DNA of 64,000 nucleotides from positions 620,001 to 684,000 of the forward strand of contig CAXEFP010000887.1 in the NCBI GenBank assembly GCA_963995525.1, given 5' to 3'. Numbering within the stretch: position 1 is the stretch's first letter; each line of letters opens with the position of its first letter. The notes beneath the pieces are model-generated. The model searched no databases. It was not told the origin of the DNA and saw only the letters and a list, made by a program, of their open reading frames with translations. Positions 47,273 through 63,000 of the stretch are shown here, in pieces. This DNA is from Escarpia spicata. Its lineage: Eukaryota; Annelida; Polychaeta; Sabellida; Siboglinidae. Made by a program: the position numbers and the translations under genes.

Positions 47273-47747
47273 TACTGACACTGATGATAAATAGACTGGG
47301 AATAAAACATTGTACAACTAACACACATAATAAATAGACTGGGAATAAAACATTGTACAACTGACACACATAATAAATAGACTGGGAATAAAACATTGTA
47401 CAACTGACACACATAATACATAGACTGGGAATAAAACATTGTACTACTGACACACATAATACATAGACTGGGAATGAAACATTGTACAACTGACACACAT
47501 AATAAATAGACTGGGAATGAAACATTGTACTACTGACACACATAATAAATAGACTGGGAATGAAACATTGTACAACTGACACACATAATAAATAGACTGG
47601 GAATGAAACATTGTACTACTAACACACATAATACATAGACTGGGAATAAAACATTGTACTACTGACACACATAATAAATAGACTGGGAATAAAACATCGT
47701 ACAACTGACACACATAATAAATAGACTGGGAATAAAACATTGTACAA
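47232..47747. repeat. 12-monomer tandem duplication, unit 1
   Basis: A 516-bp unit (12 x 43) is followed directly by its copy. Variant order matches from 47,232 to 47,797, against 47,748 to 48,313. The ACTGATGAT monomer (25 T, 26 G, 29 G) at about 47,281 recurs at about 47,797. The edges are set by differences at position 16 on the left and position 25 on the right. Confidence 0.85.
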
Positions 47748-48263
47748 CTGACACACATAATAAATAGACTGGGAATAAAACATTGTACTACTGACACTGA
47801 TGATAAATAGACTGGGAATAAAACATTGTACAACTAACACACATAATAAATAGACTGGGAATAAAACATTGTACAACTGACACACATAATAAATAGACTG
47901 GGAATAAAACATTGTACAACTGACACACATAATACATAGACTGGGAATAAAACATTGTACTACTGACACACATAATACATAGACTGGGAATGAAACATTG
48001 TACAACTGACACACATAATAAATAGACTGGGAATGAAACATTGTACTACTGACACACATAATAAATAGACTGGGAATGAAACATTGTACAACTGACACAC
48101 ATAATAAATAGACTGGGAATGAAACATTGTACTACTAACACACATAATACATAGACTGGGAATAAAACATTGTACTACTGACACACATAATAAATAGACT
48201 GGGAATAAAACATCGTACAACTGACACACATAATAAATAGACTGGGAATAAAACATTGTACAA
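47748..48263. repeat. 12-monomer tandem duplication, unit 2
   Basis: This is the second unit of the 12-monomer pair. After it, the order continues into a CTAG monomer at 48,404. Because of this insertion and the 54-monomer sub-block, the CTAG monomers at 45,996 and 48,404 are only 56 monomers apart. Confidence 0.85.
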
Positions 48264-49634
48264 CTGACACACATAATAAATAGACTGGGAATAAAACATT
48301 GTACTACTGACACACATAATAAATAGACTGGGAATGAAACATTGTACAACTGACACACATAATAAATAGACTGGGAATGAAACATTGTACAACTGACACT
48401 CATGATAACTAGACTGGGAATGAAACATTGTACTACTGACACACATAATAAATAGACTGGGAATAAAACATTGTACTACTGACACTCATGATAAATAGAC
48501 TGGGAATAAAACATTGTACTACTGACACACATAATAAATAGACTGGGAATAAAACATTGTACTACTGACACACATAATACATAGACTGGGAAGGAAACAT
48601 TGTACAACTGACACACATAATAAATAGACTGGGAATGAAACATTGTTCTACTGACACACATAATAAATAGACTGGGAATGAAACATTGTACAACTGACAC
48701 ACATAATAAATAGACTGGGAATGAAACATTGTACTACTAACACACATAATACATAGACTGGGAATAAAACATTGTACTACTGGCACACATAATACATAGA
48801 CTGGGAATAAAATATCGTACAACTGACACACATAATAAATAGACTGGGAATAAAACATTGTACTACTGACACTCATGATAAATAGACTGGGAATAAAACA
48901 TTGTACTACTGACACACATAATACATAGACTGGGAATAAAACATTGTACAACTGACACTCATGATAAATAGACTGGGAATAAAACATTGTACTATTGACA
49001 CACATAATAAATAGACTGGGAATAAAATATTGTACTACTGACACTCATGATAAATATACTGGGAATAAAACATTGTACTACTGACACACATAATAAATAG
49101 ACTGGGAATAAAACATTGTACAACTGACACACATAATAAATAGACTGGGAATAAAACATTGTATAACTGACACACATAATAAATAGGCTGGAAATAAAAC
49201 ATTGTACAACTGACACACATAATAAATAGACTGGGAATAAAACATTGTACGACTGACACTCATGATAAATAGACTGGGAATAAAACATTGTACTACTGAC
49301 ACACATAATAAATATACTGGGAATAAAACATTGTACAAATGACACTCATGATAAATAGACTGGGAATAAAACATTGTACAACTGACACACATATTAAATA
49401 GACTGGGAATAAAACATTGTACAACTGACACTCATGATAAATAGACTGGGAATAAAACATTGTACTATTGACACACATAATAAATAGACTGGGAATAAAA
49501 TATTGTACTACTGACACTCATGATAAATAGACTGGGAATAAAACATTGTACTACTGACACACATAATAAATAGACTGGGAATAAAACATTGTACAACTGA
49601 CACACATAATAAATAGACTGGGAATAAAACATTG

Positions 49635-49806
49635 TATAACTGACACACATAATAAATAGGCTGGGAATAAAACATTGTACAACTGACACACATAATAAAT
49701 AGACTGGGAATAAAACATTGTATAACTGACACACATAATAAATAGGCTGGGAATAAAACATTGTACAACTGACACACATAATAAATAGACTGGGAATAAA
49801 ACATTG
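49635..49806. repeat. Two-monomer tandem duplication
   Basis: The pair made of the 15-16 CT>TA monomer with 38 A>G (TATAACTG then AGGCTGGG) and the following TACAACTG monomer occurs twice in a row, 86 bp apart. Elsewhere in the window this pair is single at each site, for example near 50,365 and 51,700. Confidence 0.75.
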
Positions 49807-49952
49807 TACGACTGACACTCATGATAAATAGACTGGGAATAAAACATTGTACTACTGACACACATAATAAATATACTGGGAATAAAACATTGTACAAATG
49901 ACACTCATGATAAATAGACTGGGAATAAAACATTGTACGACTGACACTCATG

Positions 49953-52105
49953 ATAAATAGACTGGGAATAAAACATTGTACTACTGACACACATAATAAA
50001 TATACTGGGAATAAAACATTGTTCAAATGACACTCATGATAAATAGACTGGGAATAAAACATTGTACTACTGACACACATAATAAATAAACTGGGAATAA
50101 AACATTGTACAACTGACACACATAATAAATAGACTGGGAATAAAACATTGTACAACTGACACTCATGATAAATAGACTGGGAATAAAACATTGTACTATT
50201 GACACACATAATAAATAGACTGGGAATAAAATATTGTACTACTGACACTCATGATAAATAGACTGGGAATAAAACATTGTACTACTGACACACATAATAA
50301 ATAGACTGGGAATAAAACATTGTACAACTGACACACATAATAAATAGACTGGGAATAAAACATTGTATAACTGACACACATAATAAATAGGCTGGGAATA
50401 AAACATTGTACAACTGACACACATAATAAATAGACTGGGAATAAAACATTGTACGACTGACACTCATGATAAATAGACTGGGAATAAAACATTGTACTAC
50501 TGACACACATAATAAATATACTGGGAATAAAACATTGTACAAATGACACTCATGATAAATAGACTGGGAATAAAACATTGTACTACTGACACACATAATA
50601 AATAAACTGGGAATAAAACATTGTACAACTGACACACATAATAAATAGACTGGGAATAAAACATTGTACAACTGACACTCATGATAAATAGACTGGGAAT
50701 AAAACATTGTACTACTGACACACATAATAAATAGACTGGGAATAAAACATTGTACTACTGACACACATAATAAATAGACTGGGAATAAAACATTGTACTA
50801 CTGACACTGATGATAAATAGACTGGGAATAAAACATTGTACAACTAACACACATAATAAATAGACTGGGAATAAAACATTGTACAACTGACACACATAAT
50901 AAATAGACTGGGAATAAAACATTGTACAACTGACACACATAATACATAGACTGGGAATAAAACATTGTACTACTGACACACATAATAAATAGACTGGGAA
51001 TAAAACATCGTACAACTGACGCACATAATAAATAGACTGGGAATAAAACATTGTACTACTGACACTCATGATAAATAGACTGGGAATAAAACATTGTACT
51101 ACTGACACACATAATACATAGACTGGGAATAGAACATTGTACAACTGACACTCATGATAAATAGACTGGGAATGAAACATTGTACTACTGACACACATAA
51201 TAAATAGACTGGGAAAGAAACATTGTACAACTGACACACATAATAAATAGACTGGGAATGAAACATTGTACTACTAACACACATAATACATAGACTGGGA
51301 ATAAAACATTGTACTACTGACACACATAATAAATAGACTGGGAATAAAACATCGTACAACTGACACACATAATAAATAGACTGGGAATAAAACATTGTAC
51401 TACTGACACTCATGATAAATAGACTGGGAATAAAACATTGTACTACTGACACACATAATACATAGACTGGGAATAAAACATTGTACAACTGACACTCATG
51501 ATAAATAGACTGGGAATAAAACATTGTACTATTGACACACATAATAAATAGACTGGGAATAAAACATTGTACTACTGACACTCATGATAAATAGACTGGG
51601 AATAAAACATTGTACTACTGACACACATAATAAATAGACTGGGAATAAAACATTGTACAACTGACACACATAATAAATAGACTGGGAATAAAACATTGTA
51701 TAACTGACACACATAATAAATAGGCTGGGAATAAAACATTGTACAACTGACACACATAATAAATAGACTGGGAATAAAACATTGTACGACTGACACTCAT
51801 GATAAATAGACTGGGAATAAAACATTGTACTACTGACACACATAATAAATAGACTGGGAATAAAACATTGTACAACTGACACTCATGATAAATAGACTGG
51901 GAATAAAACATTGTACTACTGACACACATAATAAATAGACTGGGAATAAAACATTGTACTACTGACACACATAATAAATAGACTGGGAATAAAACATTGT
52001 ACTACTGACACTGATGATAAATAGACTGGGAATAAAACATTGTACAACTAACACACATAATAAATAGACTGGGAATAAAACATTGTACAACTGACACACA
52101 TAATA
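49953..52105. repeat. 59-monomer-offset block, copy 1
   Basis: This 2,153-bp segment matches 52,490-54,642 at 2,537 bp (59 x 43) and 43.3-45.5 kb at 6,622 bp. TTCAAA is at 50,022 and 52,559, and ACGCAC at 51,020 and 53,557. It ends where position 33 is C here (52,106) but A in the partner: one monomer is missing from this copy compared with the other two. Confidence 0.85.
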
Positions 52106-52489
52106 CATAGACTGGGAATAAAACATTGTACTACTGACACACATAATACATAGACTGGGAATGAAACATTGTACAACTGACACACATAATAAATAGACTG
52201 GGAATGAAACATTGTACTACTGACACACATAATAAATAGACTGGGAATGAAACATTGTACAACTGACACACATAATAAATAGACTGGGAATGAAACATTG
52301 TACTACTAACACACATAATACATAGACTGGGAATAAAACATTGTACTACTGACACACATAATAAATAGACTGGGAATAAAACATCGTACAACTGACACAC
52401 ATAATAAATAGACTGGGAATAAAACATTGTACAACTGACACACATAATAAATAGACTGGGAATAAAACATTGTACTACTGACACACATA

Positions 52490-55400
52490 ATAAATAGACT
52501 GGGAATAAAACATTGTACTACTGACACACATAATAAATATACTGGGAATAAAACATTGTTCAAATGACACTCATGATAAATAGACTGGGAATAAAACATT
52601 GTACTACTGACACACATAATAAATAAACTGGGAATAAAACATTGTACAACTGACACACATAATAAATAGACTGGGAATAAAACATTGTACAACTGACACT
52701 CATGATAAATAGACTGGGAATAAAACATTGTACTATTGACACACATAATAAATAGACTGGGAATAAAATATTGTACTACTGACACTCATGATAAATAGAC
52801 TGGGAATAAAACATTGTACTACTGACACACATAATAAATAGACTGGGAATAAAACATTGTACAACTGACACACATAATAAATAGACTGGGAATAAAACAT
52901 TGTATAACTGACACACATAATAAATAGGCTGGGAATAAAACATTGTACAACTGACACACATAATAAATAGACTGGGAATAAAACATTGTACGACTGACAC
53001 TCATGATAAATAGACTGGGAATAAAACATTGTACTACTGACACACATAATAAATATACTGGGAATAAAACATTGTACAAATGACACTCATGATAAATAGA
53101 CTGGGAATAAAACATTGTACTACTGACACACATAATAAATAAACTGGGAATAAAACATTGTACAACTGACACACATAATAAATAGACTGGGAATAAAACA
53201 TTGTACAACTGACACTCATGATAAATAGACTGGGAATAAAACATTGTACTACTGACACACATAATAAATAGACTGGGAATAAAACATTGTACTACTGACA
53301 CACATAATAAATAGACTGGGAATAAAACATTGTACTACTGACACTGATGATAAATAGACTGGGAATAAAACATTGTACAACTAACACACATAATAAATAG
53401 ACTGGGAATAAAACATTGTACAACTGACACACATAATAAATAGACTGGGAATAAAACATTGTACAACTGACACACATAATACATAGACTGGGAATAAAAC
53501 ATTGTACTACTGACACACATAATAAATAGACTGGGAATAAAACATCGTACAACTGACGCACATAATAAATAGACTGGGAATAAAACATTGTACTACTGAC
53601 ACTCATGATAAATAGACTGGGAATAAAACATTGTACTACTGACACACATAATACATAGACTGGGAATAGAACATTGTACAACTGACACTCATGATAAATA
53701 GACTGGGAATGAAACATTGTACTACTGACACACATAATAAATAGACTGGGAAAGAAACATTGTACAACTGACACACATAATAAATAGACTGGGAATGAAA
53801 CATTGTACTACTAACACACATAATACATAGACTGGGAATAAAACATTGTACTACTGACACACATAATAAATAGACTGGGAATAAAACATCGTACAACTGA
53901 CACACATAATAAATAGACTGGGAATAAAACATTGTACTACTGACACTCATGATAAATAGACTGGGAATAAAACATTGTACTACTGACACACATAATACAT
54001 AGACTGGGAATAAAACATTGTACAACTGACACTCATGATAAATAGACTGGGAATAAAACATTGTACTATTGACACACATAATAAATAGACTGGGAATAAA
54101 ACATTGTACTACTGACACTCATGATAAATAGACTGGGAATAAAACATTGTACTACTGACACACATAATAAATAGACTGGGAATAAAACATTGTACAACTG
54201 ACACACATAATAAATAGACTGGGAATAAAACATTGTATAACTGACACACATAATAAATAGGCTGGGAATAAAACATTGTACAACTGACACACATAATAAA
54301 TAGACTGGGAATAAAACATTGTACGACTGACACTCATGATAAATAGACTGGGAATAAAACATTGTACTACTGACACACATAATAAATAGACTGGGAATAA
54401 AACATTGTACAACTGACACTCATGATAAATAGACTGGGAATAAAACATTGTACTACTGACACACATAATAAATAGACTGGGAATAAAACATTGTACTACT
54501 GACACACATAATAAATAGACTGGGAATAAAACATTGTACTACTGACACTGATGATAAATAGACTGGGAATAAAACATTGTACAACTAACACACATAATAA
54601 ATAGACTGGGAATAAAACATTGTACAACTGACACACATAATAAATAGACTGGGAATAAAACATTGTACAACTGACACACATAATACATAGACTGGGAATA
54701 AAACATTGTACTACTGACACACATAATACATAGACTGGGAATGAAACATTGTACAACTGACACACATAATAAATAGACTGGGAATGAAACATTGTACTAC
54801 TGACACACATAATAAATAGACTGGGAATGAAACATTGTACAACTGACACACATAATAAATAGACTGGGAATGAAACATTGTACTACTAACACACATAATA
54901 CATAGACTGGGAATAAAACATTGTACTACTGACACACATAATAAATAGACTGGGAATAAAACATCGTACAACTGACACACATAATAAATAGACTGGGAAT
55001 AAAACATTGTACAACTGACACACATAATAAATAGACTGGGAATAAAACATTGTACTACTGACACACATAATAAATAGACTGGGAATGAAACATTGTACAA
55101 CTGACACACATAATAAATAGACTGGGAATGAAACATTGTACAACTGACACTCATGATAACTAGACTGGGAATGAAACATTGTACTACTGACACACATAAT
55201 AAATATACTGGGAATAAAACATTGTACTACTGACACTCATGATAAATAGACTGGGAATAAAACATTGTACTACTGACACACATAATAAATAGACTGGGAA
55301 TAAAACATTGTACTACTGACACACATAATAAATAGACTGGGAATAAAACATTGTACAACTGACACACATAATACATAGACTGGGAATAAAACATTGTACT

Positions 55401-56431
55401 ACTGACACACATAATACATAGACTGGGAAGGAAACATTGTACAACTGACACACATAATAAATAGACTGGGAATGAAACATTGTTCTACTGACACACATAA
55501 TAAATAGACTGGGAATGAAACATTGTACAACTGACACACATAATAAATAGACTGGGAATGAAACATTGTACTACTAACACACATAATACATAGACTGGGA
55601 ATAAAACATTGTACTACTGGCACACATAATACATAGACTGGGAATAAAATATCGTACAACTGACACACATAATAAATAGACTGGGAATAAAACATTGTAC
55701 TACTGACACTCATGATAAATAGACTGGGAATAAAACATTGTACTACTGACACACATAATACATAGACTGGGAATAAAACATTGTACAACTGACACTCATG
55801 ATAAATAGACTGGGAATAAAACATTGTACTATTGACACACATAATAAATAGACTGGGAATAAAATATTGTACTACTGACACTCATGATAAATAGACTGGG
55901 AATAAAACATTGTACTACTGACACACATAATAAATAGACTGGGAATAAAACATTGTACAACTGACACACATAATAAATAGACTGGGAATAAAACATTGTA
56001 TAACTGACACACATAATAAATAGGCTGGGAATAAAACATTGTACAACTGACACACATAATAAATAGACTGGGAATAAAACATTGTACGACTGACACTCAT
56101 GATAAATAGACTGGGAATAAAACATTGTACTACTGACACACATAATAAATATACTGGGAATAAAACATTGTACAAATGACACTCATGATAAATAGACTGG
56201 GAATAAAACATTGTACAACTGACACACATAATAAATAGACTGGGAATAAAACATTGTACAACTGACACTCATGATAAATAGACTGGGAATAAAACATTGT
56301 ACTATTGACACACATAATAAATAGACTGGGAATAAAATATTGTACTACTGACACTCATGATAAATAGACTGGGAATAAAACATTGTACTACTGACACACA
56401 TAATAAATAGACTGGGAATAAAACATTGTAC
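52490..56431. repeat. Longest traced higher-order block, copy 2
   Basis: This is the second copy of 43,331-47,272. Its left part is shared with 49,953-52,105, and its right part (from 53,575) with 60,025-63,041. It carries CTAG at 55,155, TTGTTC at 55,480 and TGGCAC at 55,618. A private 37 G>T is at 55,206. Confidence 0.87.
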
Positions 56432-57222
56432 AACTGACACACATAATAAATAGACTGGGAATAAAACATTGTATAACTGACACACATAATAAATAGGCTG
56501 GGAATAAAACATTGTACAACTGACACACATAATAAATAGACTGGGAATAAAACATTGTACGACTGACACTCATGATAAATAGACTGGGAATAAAACATTG
56601 TACTACTGACACACATAATAAATATACTGGGAATAAAACATTGTACAAATGACACTCATGATAAATAGACTGGGAATAAAACATTGTACTACTGACACAC
56701 ATAATAAATAAACTGGGAATAAAACATTGTACAACTGACACACATAATAAATAGACTGGGAATAAAACATTGTACAACTGACACTCATGATAAATAGACT
56801 GGGAATAAAACATTGTACTACTGACACACATAATACATAGACTGGGAATGAAACATTGTACAACTGACACACATAATAAATAGACTGGGAATGAAACATT
56901 GTACAACTGACACTCATGATAAATAGACTGGGAATGAAACATTGTACTACTGACACACATAATAAATAGACTGGGAATAAAACATTGTACTACTGACACT
57001 CATGATAAATAGACTGGGAATAAAACATTGTACTACTGACACACATAATAAATAGACTGGGAATAAAACATTGTACTACTGACACACATAATAAATAGAC
57101 TGGGAATAAAACATTGTACTACTGACACTGATGATAAATAGACTGGGAATAAAACATTGTACAACTAACACACATAATAAATAGACTGGGAATAAAACAT
57201 TGTACAACTGACACACATAATA
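55207..57222. repeat. 52-monomer-offset repeat, copy 1
   Basis: About 2.0 kb match 57,443-59,458 at 2,236 bp (52 x 43), nearly head to tail. TGGCAC is at 55,618 and 57,854, and TTGTTC at 55,480 and 57,716. The ACTGATGAT monomer is near 57,128 and 59,364. The start is set by the private 37 G>T at 55,206 and the end by a position 33 difference. Confidence 0.85.
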
Positions 57223-57442
57223 AATAGACTGGGAATAAAACATTGTACAACTGACACACATAATACATAGACTGGGAATAAAACATTGTACTACTGACAC
57301 ACATAATACATAGACTGGGAATGAAACATTGTACAACTGACACACATAATAAATAGACTGGGAATAAAACATCGTACAACTGACACACATAATAAATAGA
57401 CTGGGAATAAAACATTGTACTACTGACACTCATGATAAATAG

Positions 57443-59458
57443 ACTGGGAATAAAACATTGTACTACTGACACTCATGATAAATAGACTGGGAATAAAACA
57501 TTGTACTACTGACACACATAATAAATAGACTGGGAATAAAACATTGTACTACTGACACACATAATAAATAGACTGGGAATAAAACATTGTACAACTGACA
57601 CACATAATACATAGACTGGGAATAAAACATTGTACTACTGACACACATAATACATAGACTGGGAAGGAAACATTGTACAACTGACACACATAATAAATAG
57701 ACTGGGAATGAAACATTGTTCTACTGACACACATAATAAATAGACTGGGAATGAAACATTGTACAACTGACACACATAATAAATAGACTGGGAATGAAAC
57801 ATTGTACTACTAACACACATAATACATAGACTGGGAATAAAACATTGTACTACTGGCACACATAATACATAGACTGGGAATAAAATATCGTACAACTGAC
57901 ACACATAATAAATAGACTGGGAATAAAACATTGTACTACTGACACTCATGATAAATAGACTGGGAATAAAACATTGTACTACTGACACACATAATACATA
58001 GACTGGGAATAAAACATTGTACAACTGACACTCATGATAAATAGACTGGGAATAAAACATTGTACTATTGACACACATAATAAATAGACTGGGAATAAAA
58101 TATTGTACTACTGACACTCATGATAAATAGACTGGGAATAAAACATTGTACTACTGACACACATAATAAATAGACTGGGAATAAAACATTGTACAACTGA
58201 CACACATAATAAATAGACTGGGAATAAAACATTGTATAACTGACACACATAATAAATAGGCTGGGAATAAAACATTGTACAACTGACACACATAATAAAT
58301 AGACTGGGAATAAAACATTGTACGACTGACACTCATGATAAATAGACTGGGAATAAAACATTGTACTACTGACACACATAATAAATATACTGGGAATAAA
58401 ACATTGTACAAATGACACTCATGATAAATAGACTGGGAATAAAACATTGTACAACTGACACACATAATAAATAGACTGGGAATAAAACATTGTACAACTG
58501 ACACTCATGATAAATAGACTGGGAATAAAACATTGTACTATTGACACACATAATAAATAGACTGGGAATAAAATATTGTACTACTGACACTCATGATAAA
58601 TAGACTGGGAATAAAACATTGTACTACTGACACACATAATAAATAGACTGGGAATAAAACATTGTACAACTGACACACATAATAAATAGACTGGGAATAA
58701 AACATTGTATAACTGACACACATAATAAATAGGCTGGGAATAAAACATTGTACAACTGACACACATAATAAATAGACTGGGAATAAAACATTGTACGACT
58801 GACACTCATGATAAATAGACTGGGAATAAAACATTGTACTACTGACACACATAATAAATATACTGGGAATAAAACATTGTACAAATGACACTCATGATAA
58901 ATAGACTGGGAATAAAACATTGTACTACTGACACACATAATAAATAAACTGGGAATAAAACATTGTACAACTGACACACATAATAAATAGACTGGGAATA
59001 AAACATTGTACAACTGACACTCATGATAAATAGACTGGGAATAAAACATTGTACTACTGACACACATAATACATAGACTGGGAATGAAACATTGTACAAC
59101 TGACACACATAATAAATAGACTGGGAATGAAACATTGTACAACTGACACTCATGATAAATAGACTGGGAATGAAACATTGTACTACTGACACACATAATA
59201 AATAGACTGGGAATAAAACATTGTACTACTGACACTCATGATAAATAGACTGGGAATAAAACATTGTACTACTGACACACATAATAAATAGACTGGGAAT
59301 AAAACATTGTACTACTGACACACATAATAAATAGACTGGGAATAAAACATTGTACTACTGACACTGATGATAAATAGACTGGGAATAAAACATTGTACAA
59401 CTAACACACATAATAAATAGACTGGGAATAAAACATTATACAACTGACACACATAATA
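57443..59458. repeat. 52-monomer-offset repeat, copy 2
   Basis: This is the second copy of 55,207-57,222. A private 12 G>A, giving CATTATACAAC, lies at 59,438, and a GGGATTAAAAC monomer follows near 59,467. Unlike the other copies of this block, 57.4 kb onward lacks a CTAG monomer, because the copy starts just to its right. Confidence 0.85.
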
Positions 59459-59584
59459 CATAGACTGGGATTAAAACATTGTACTACTGACACACATAAT
59501 ACATAGACTGGGAATGAAACATTGTACAACTGACACACATAATAAATAGACTGGGAATGAAACATTGTACTACTGACACACATA

Positions 59585-59988
59585 ATAAATAGACTGGGAA
59601 TGAAACATTGTACAACTGACACACATAATAAATAGACTGGGAATGAAACATTGTACTACTAACACACATAATACATAGACTGGGAATAAAACATTGTACT
59701 ACTGACTCACATAATAAATAGACTGGGAATAAAACATCGTACAACTGACACACATAATAAATAGACTGGGAATAAAACATTGTACAACTGACACACATAA
59801 TAAATAGACTGGGAATAAAACATTGTACAACTGACACACATAATAAACAGACTGGGAATAAAACATTGTACTACTGACACACATAATACATAGACTGGGA
59901 ATAAAACATTGTTCAACTGACACACATAATAAATAGACTGGGAATGAAATATTGTACTACTGACACACATAATAAATAGACTGGGAAT
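59585..59988. repeat. Short block copied to 63,025-63,428
   Basis: About 404 bp match 63,025-63,428 at 3,440 bp (80 x 43). The shared markers are found nowhere else: CTGACTCACAT (23 A>T, 59,701 and 63,141), TAAACAGACT (35 T>C, near 59,845 and 63,285) and TTCAACTG (near 59,911 and 63,351). Confidence 0.85.
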
Positions 59989-60024
59989 AAAACATTGTAC
60001 AACTGACACACATAATAAATAGAT

Positions 60025-63000
60025 TGGGAATAAAACATTGTACTACTGACACTCATGATAAATAGACTGGGAATAAAACATTGTACTACTGACACACATA
60101 ATACATAGACTGGGAATAGAACATTGTACAACTGACACTCATGATAAATAGACTGGGAATGAAACATTGTACTACTGACACACATAATAAATAGACTGGG
60201 AAAGAAACATTGTACAACTGACACACATAATAAATAGACTGGGAATGAAACATTGTACTACTAACACACATAATACATAGACTGGGAATAAAACATTGTA
60301 CTACTGACACACATAATAAATAGACTGGGAATAAAACATCGTACAACTGACACACATAATAAATAGACTGGGAATAAAACATTGTACTACTGACACTCAT
60401 GATAAATAGACTGGGAATAAAACATTGTACTACTGACACACATAATACATAGACTGGGAATAAAACATTGTACAACTGACACTCATGATAAATAGACTGG
60501 GAATAAAACATTGTACTATTGACACACATAATAAATAGACTGGGAATAAAACATTGTACTACTGACACTCATGATAAATAGACTGGGAATAAAACATTGT
60601 ACTACTGACACACATAATAAATAGACTGGGAATAAAACATTGTACAACTGACACACATAATAAATAGACTGGGAATAAAACATTGTATAACTGACACACA
60701 TAATAAATAGGCTGGGAATAAAACATTGTACAACTGACACACATAATAAATAGACTGGGAATAAAACATTGTACGACTGACACTCATGATAAATAGACTG
60801 GGAATAAAACATTGTACTACTGACACACATAATAAATAGACTGGGAATAAAACATTGTACAACTGACACTCATGATAAATAGACTGGGAATAAAACATTG
60901 TACTACTGACACACATAATAAATAGACTGGGAATAAAACATTGTACTACTGACACACATAATAAATAGACTGGGAATAAAACATTGTACTACTGACACTG
61001 ATGATAAATAGACTGGGAATAAAACATTGTACAACTAACACACATAATAAATAGACTGGGAATAAAACATTGTACAACTGACACACATAATAAATAGACT
61101 GGGAATAAAACATTGTACAACTGACACACATAATACATAGACTGGGAATAAAACATTGTACTACTGACACACATAATACATAGACTGGGAATGAAACATT
61201 GTACAACTGACACACATAATAAATAGACTGGGAATGAAACATTGTACTACTGACACACATAATAAATAGACTGGGAATGAAACATTGTACAACTGACACA
61301 CATAATAAATAGACTGGGAATGAAACATTGTACTACTAACACACATAATACATAGACTGGGAATAAAACATTGTACTACTGACACACATAATAAATAGAC
61401 TGGGAATAAAACATCGTACAACTGACACACATAATAAATAGACTGGGAATAAAACATTGTACAACTGACACACATAATAAATAGACTGGGAATAAAACAT
61501 TGTACTACTGACACACATAATAAATAGACTGGGAATGAAACATTGTACAACTGACACACATAATAAATAGACTGGGAATGAAACATTGTACAACTGACAC
61601 TCATGATAACTAGACTGGGAATGAAACATTGTACTACTGACACACATAATAAATAGACTGGGAATAAAACATTGTACTACTGACACTCATGATAAATAGA
61701 CTGGGAATAAAACATTGTACTACTGACACACATAATAAATAGACTGGGAATAAAACATTGTACTACTGACACACATAATAAATAGACTGGGAATAAAACA
61801 TTGTACAACTGACACACATAATACGTAGACTGGGAATAAAACATTGTACTACTGACACACATAATACATAGACTGGGAAGGAAACATTGTACAACTGACA
61901 CACATAATAAATAGACTGGGAATGAAACATTGTTCTACTGACACACATAATAAATAGACTGGGAATGAAACATTGTACAACTGACACACATAATAAATAG
62001 ACTGGGAATGAAACATTGTACTACTAACACACATAATACATAGACTGGGAATAAAACATTGTACTACTGGCACACATAATACATAGACTGGGAATAAAAT
62101 ATCGTACAACTGACACACATAATAAATAGACTGGGAATAAAACATTGTACTACTGACACTCATGATAAATAGACTGGGAATAAAACATTGTACTACTGAC
62201 ACACATAATACATAGACTGGGAATAAAACATTGTACAACTGACACTCATGATAAATAGACTGGGAATAAAACATTGTACTATTGACACACATAATAAATA
62301 GACTGGGAATAAAATATTGTACTACTGACACTCATGATAAATAGACTGGGAATAAAACATTGTACTACTGACACACATAATAAATAGACTGGGAATAAAA
62401 CATTGTAAAACTGACACACATAATAAATAGACTGGGAATAAAACATTGTATAACTGACACACATAATAAATAGGCTGGGAATAAAACATTGTACAACTGA
62501 CACACATAATAAATAGACTGGGAATAAAACATTGTACGACTGACACTCATGATAAATAGACTGGGAATAAAACATTGTACTACTGACACACATAATAAAT
62601 ATACTGGGAATAAAACATTGTACAAATGACTCTCATGATAAATAGACTGGGAATAAAACATTGTACAACTGACACACATAATAAATAGACTGGGAATAAA
62701 ACATTGTACAACTGACACTCATGATAAATAGACTGGGAATAAAACATTGTACTATTGACACACATAATAAATAGACTGGGAATAAAATATTGTACTACTG
62801 ACACTCATGATAAATAGACTGGGAATAAAACATTGTACTACTGACACACATAATAAATAGACTGGGAATAAAACATTGTACAACTGACACACATAATAAA
62901 TAGACTGGGAATAAAACATTGTATAACTGACACACATAATAAATAGGCTGGGAATAAAACATTGTACAACTGACACACATAATAAATAGACTGGGAATAA

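Larger units (their letters stand above)
674..61613. repeat. Fourteen CTAG-marker monomers used to trace block copying
   Basis: Monomers with 25 T, 29 G and 34 A>C read GATAACTAG. They start near 674, 4,372, 7,554, 10,865, 13,488, 15,251, 16,799, 21,744, 38,084, 42,255, 45,996, 48,404, 55,155 and 61,605. Spacings in monomers are 86, 74, 77, 61, 41, 36, 115, 380, 97, 87, 56, 157 and 150. All are whole numbers but none repeats, so there is no single fixed higher-order period. None occurs between 21,744 and 38,084. The entry gives the span; only the listed sites are the feature. Confidence 0.82.

Noticed and set aside
49508..50248. 246-residue minus-strand open frame, as a candidate repetitive secreted or membrane protein
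   Set aside because: It is the same 43-residue cyclic reading of the satellite. Hydrophobic and Cys/Tyr-rich content follows from the DNA unit. No start context or selection signal separates it from hundreds of equivalents.
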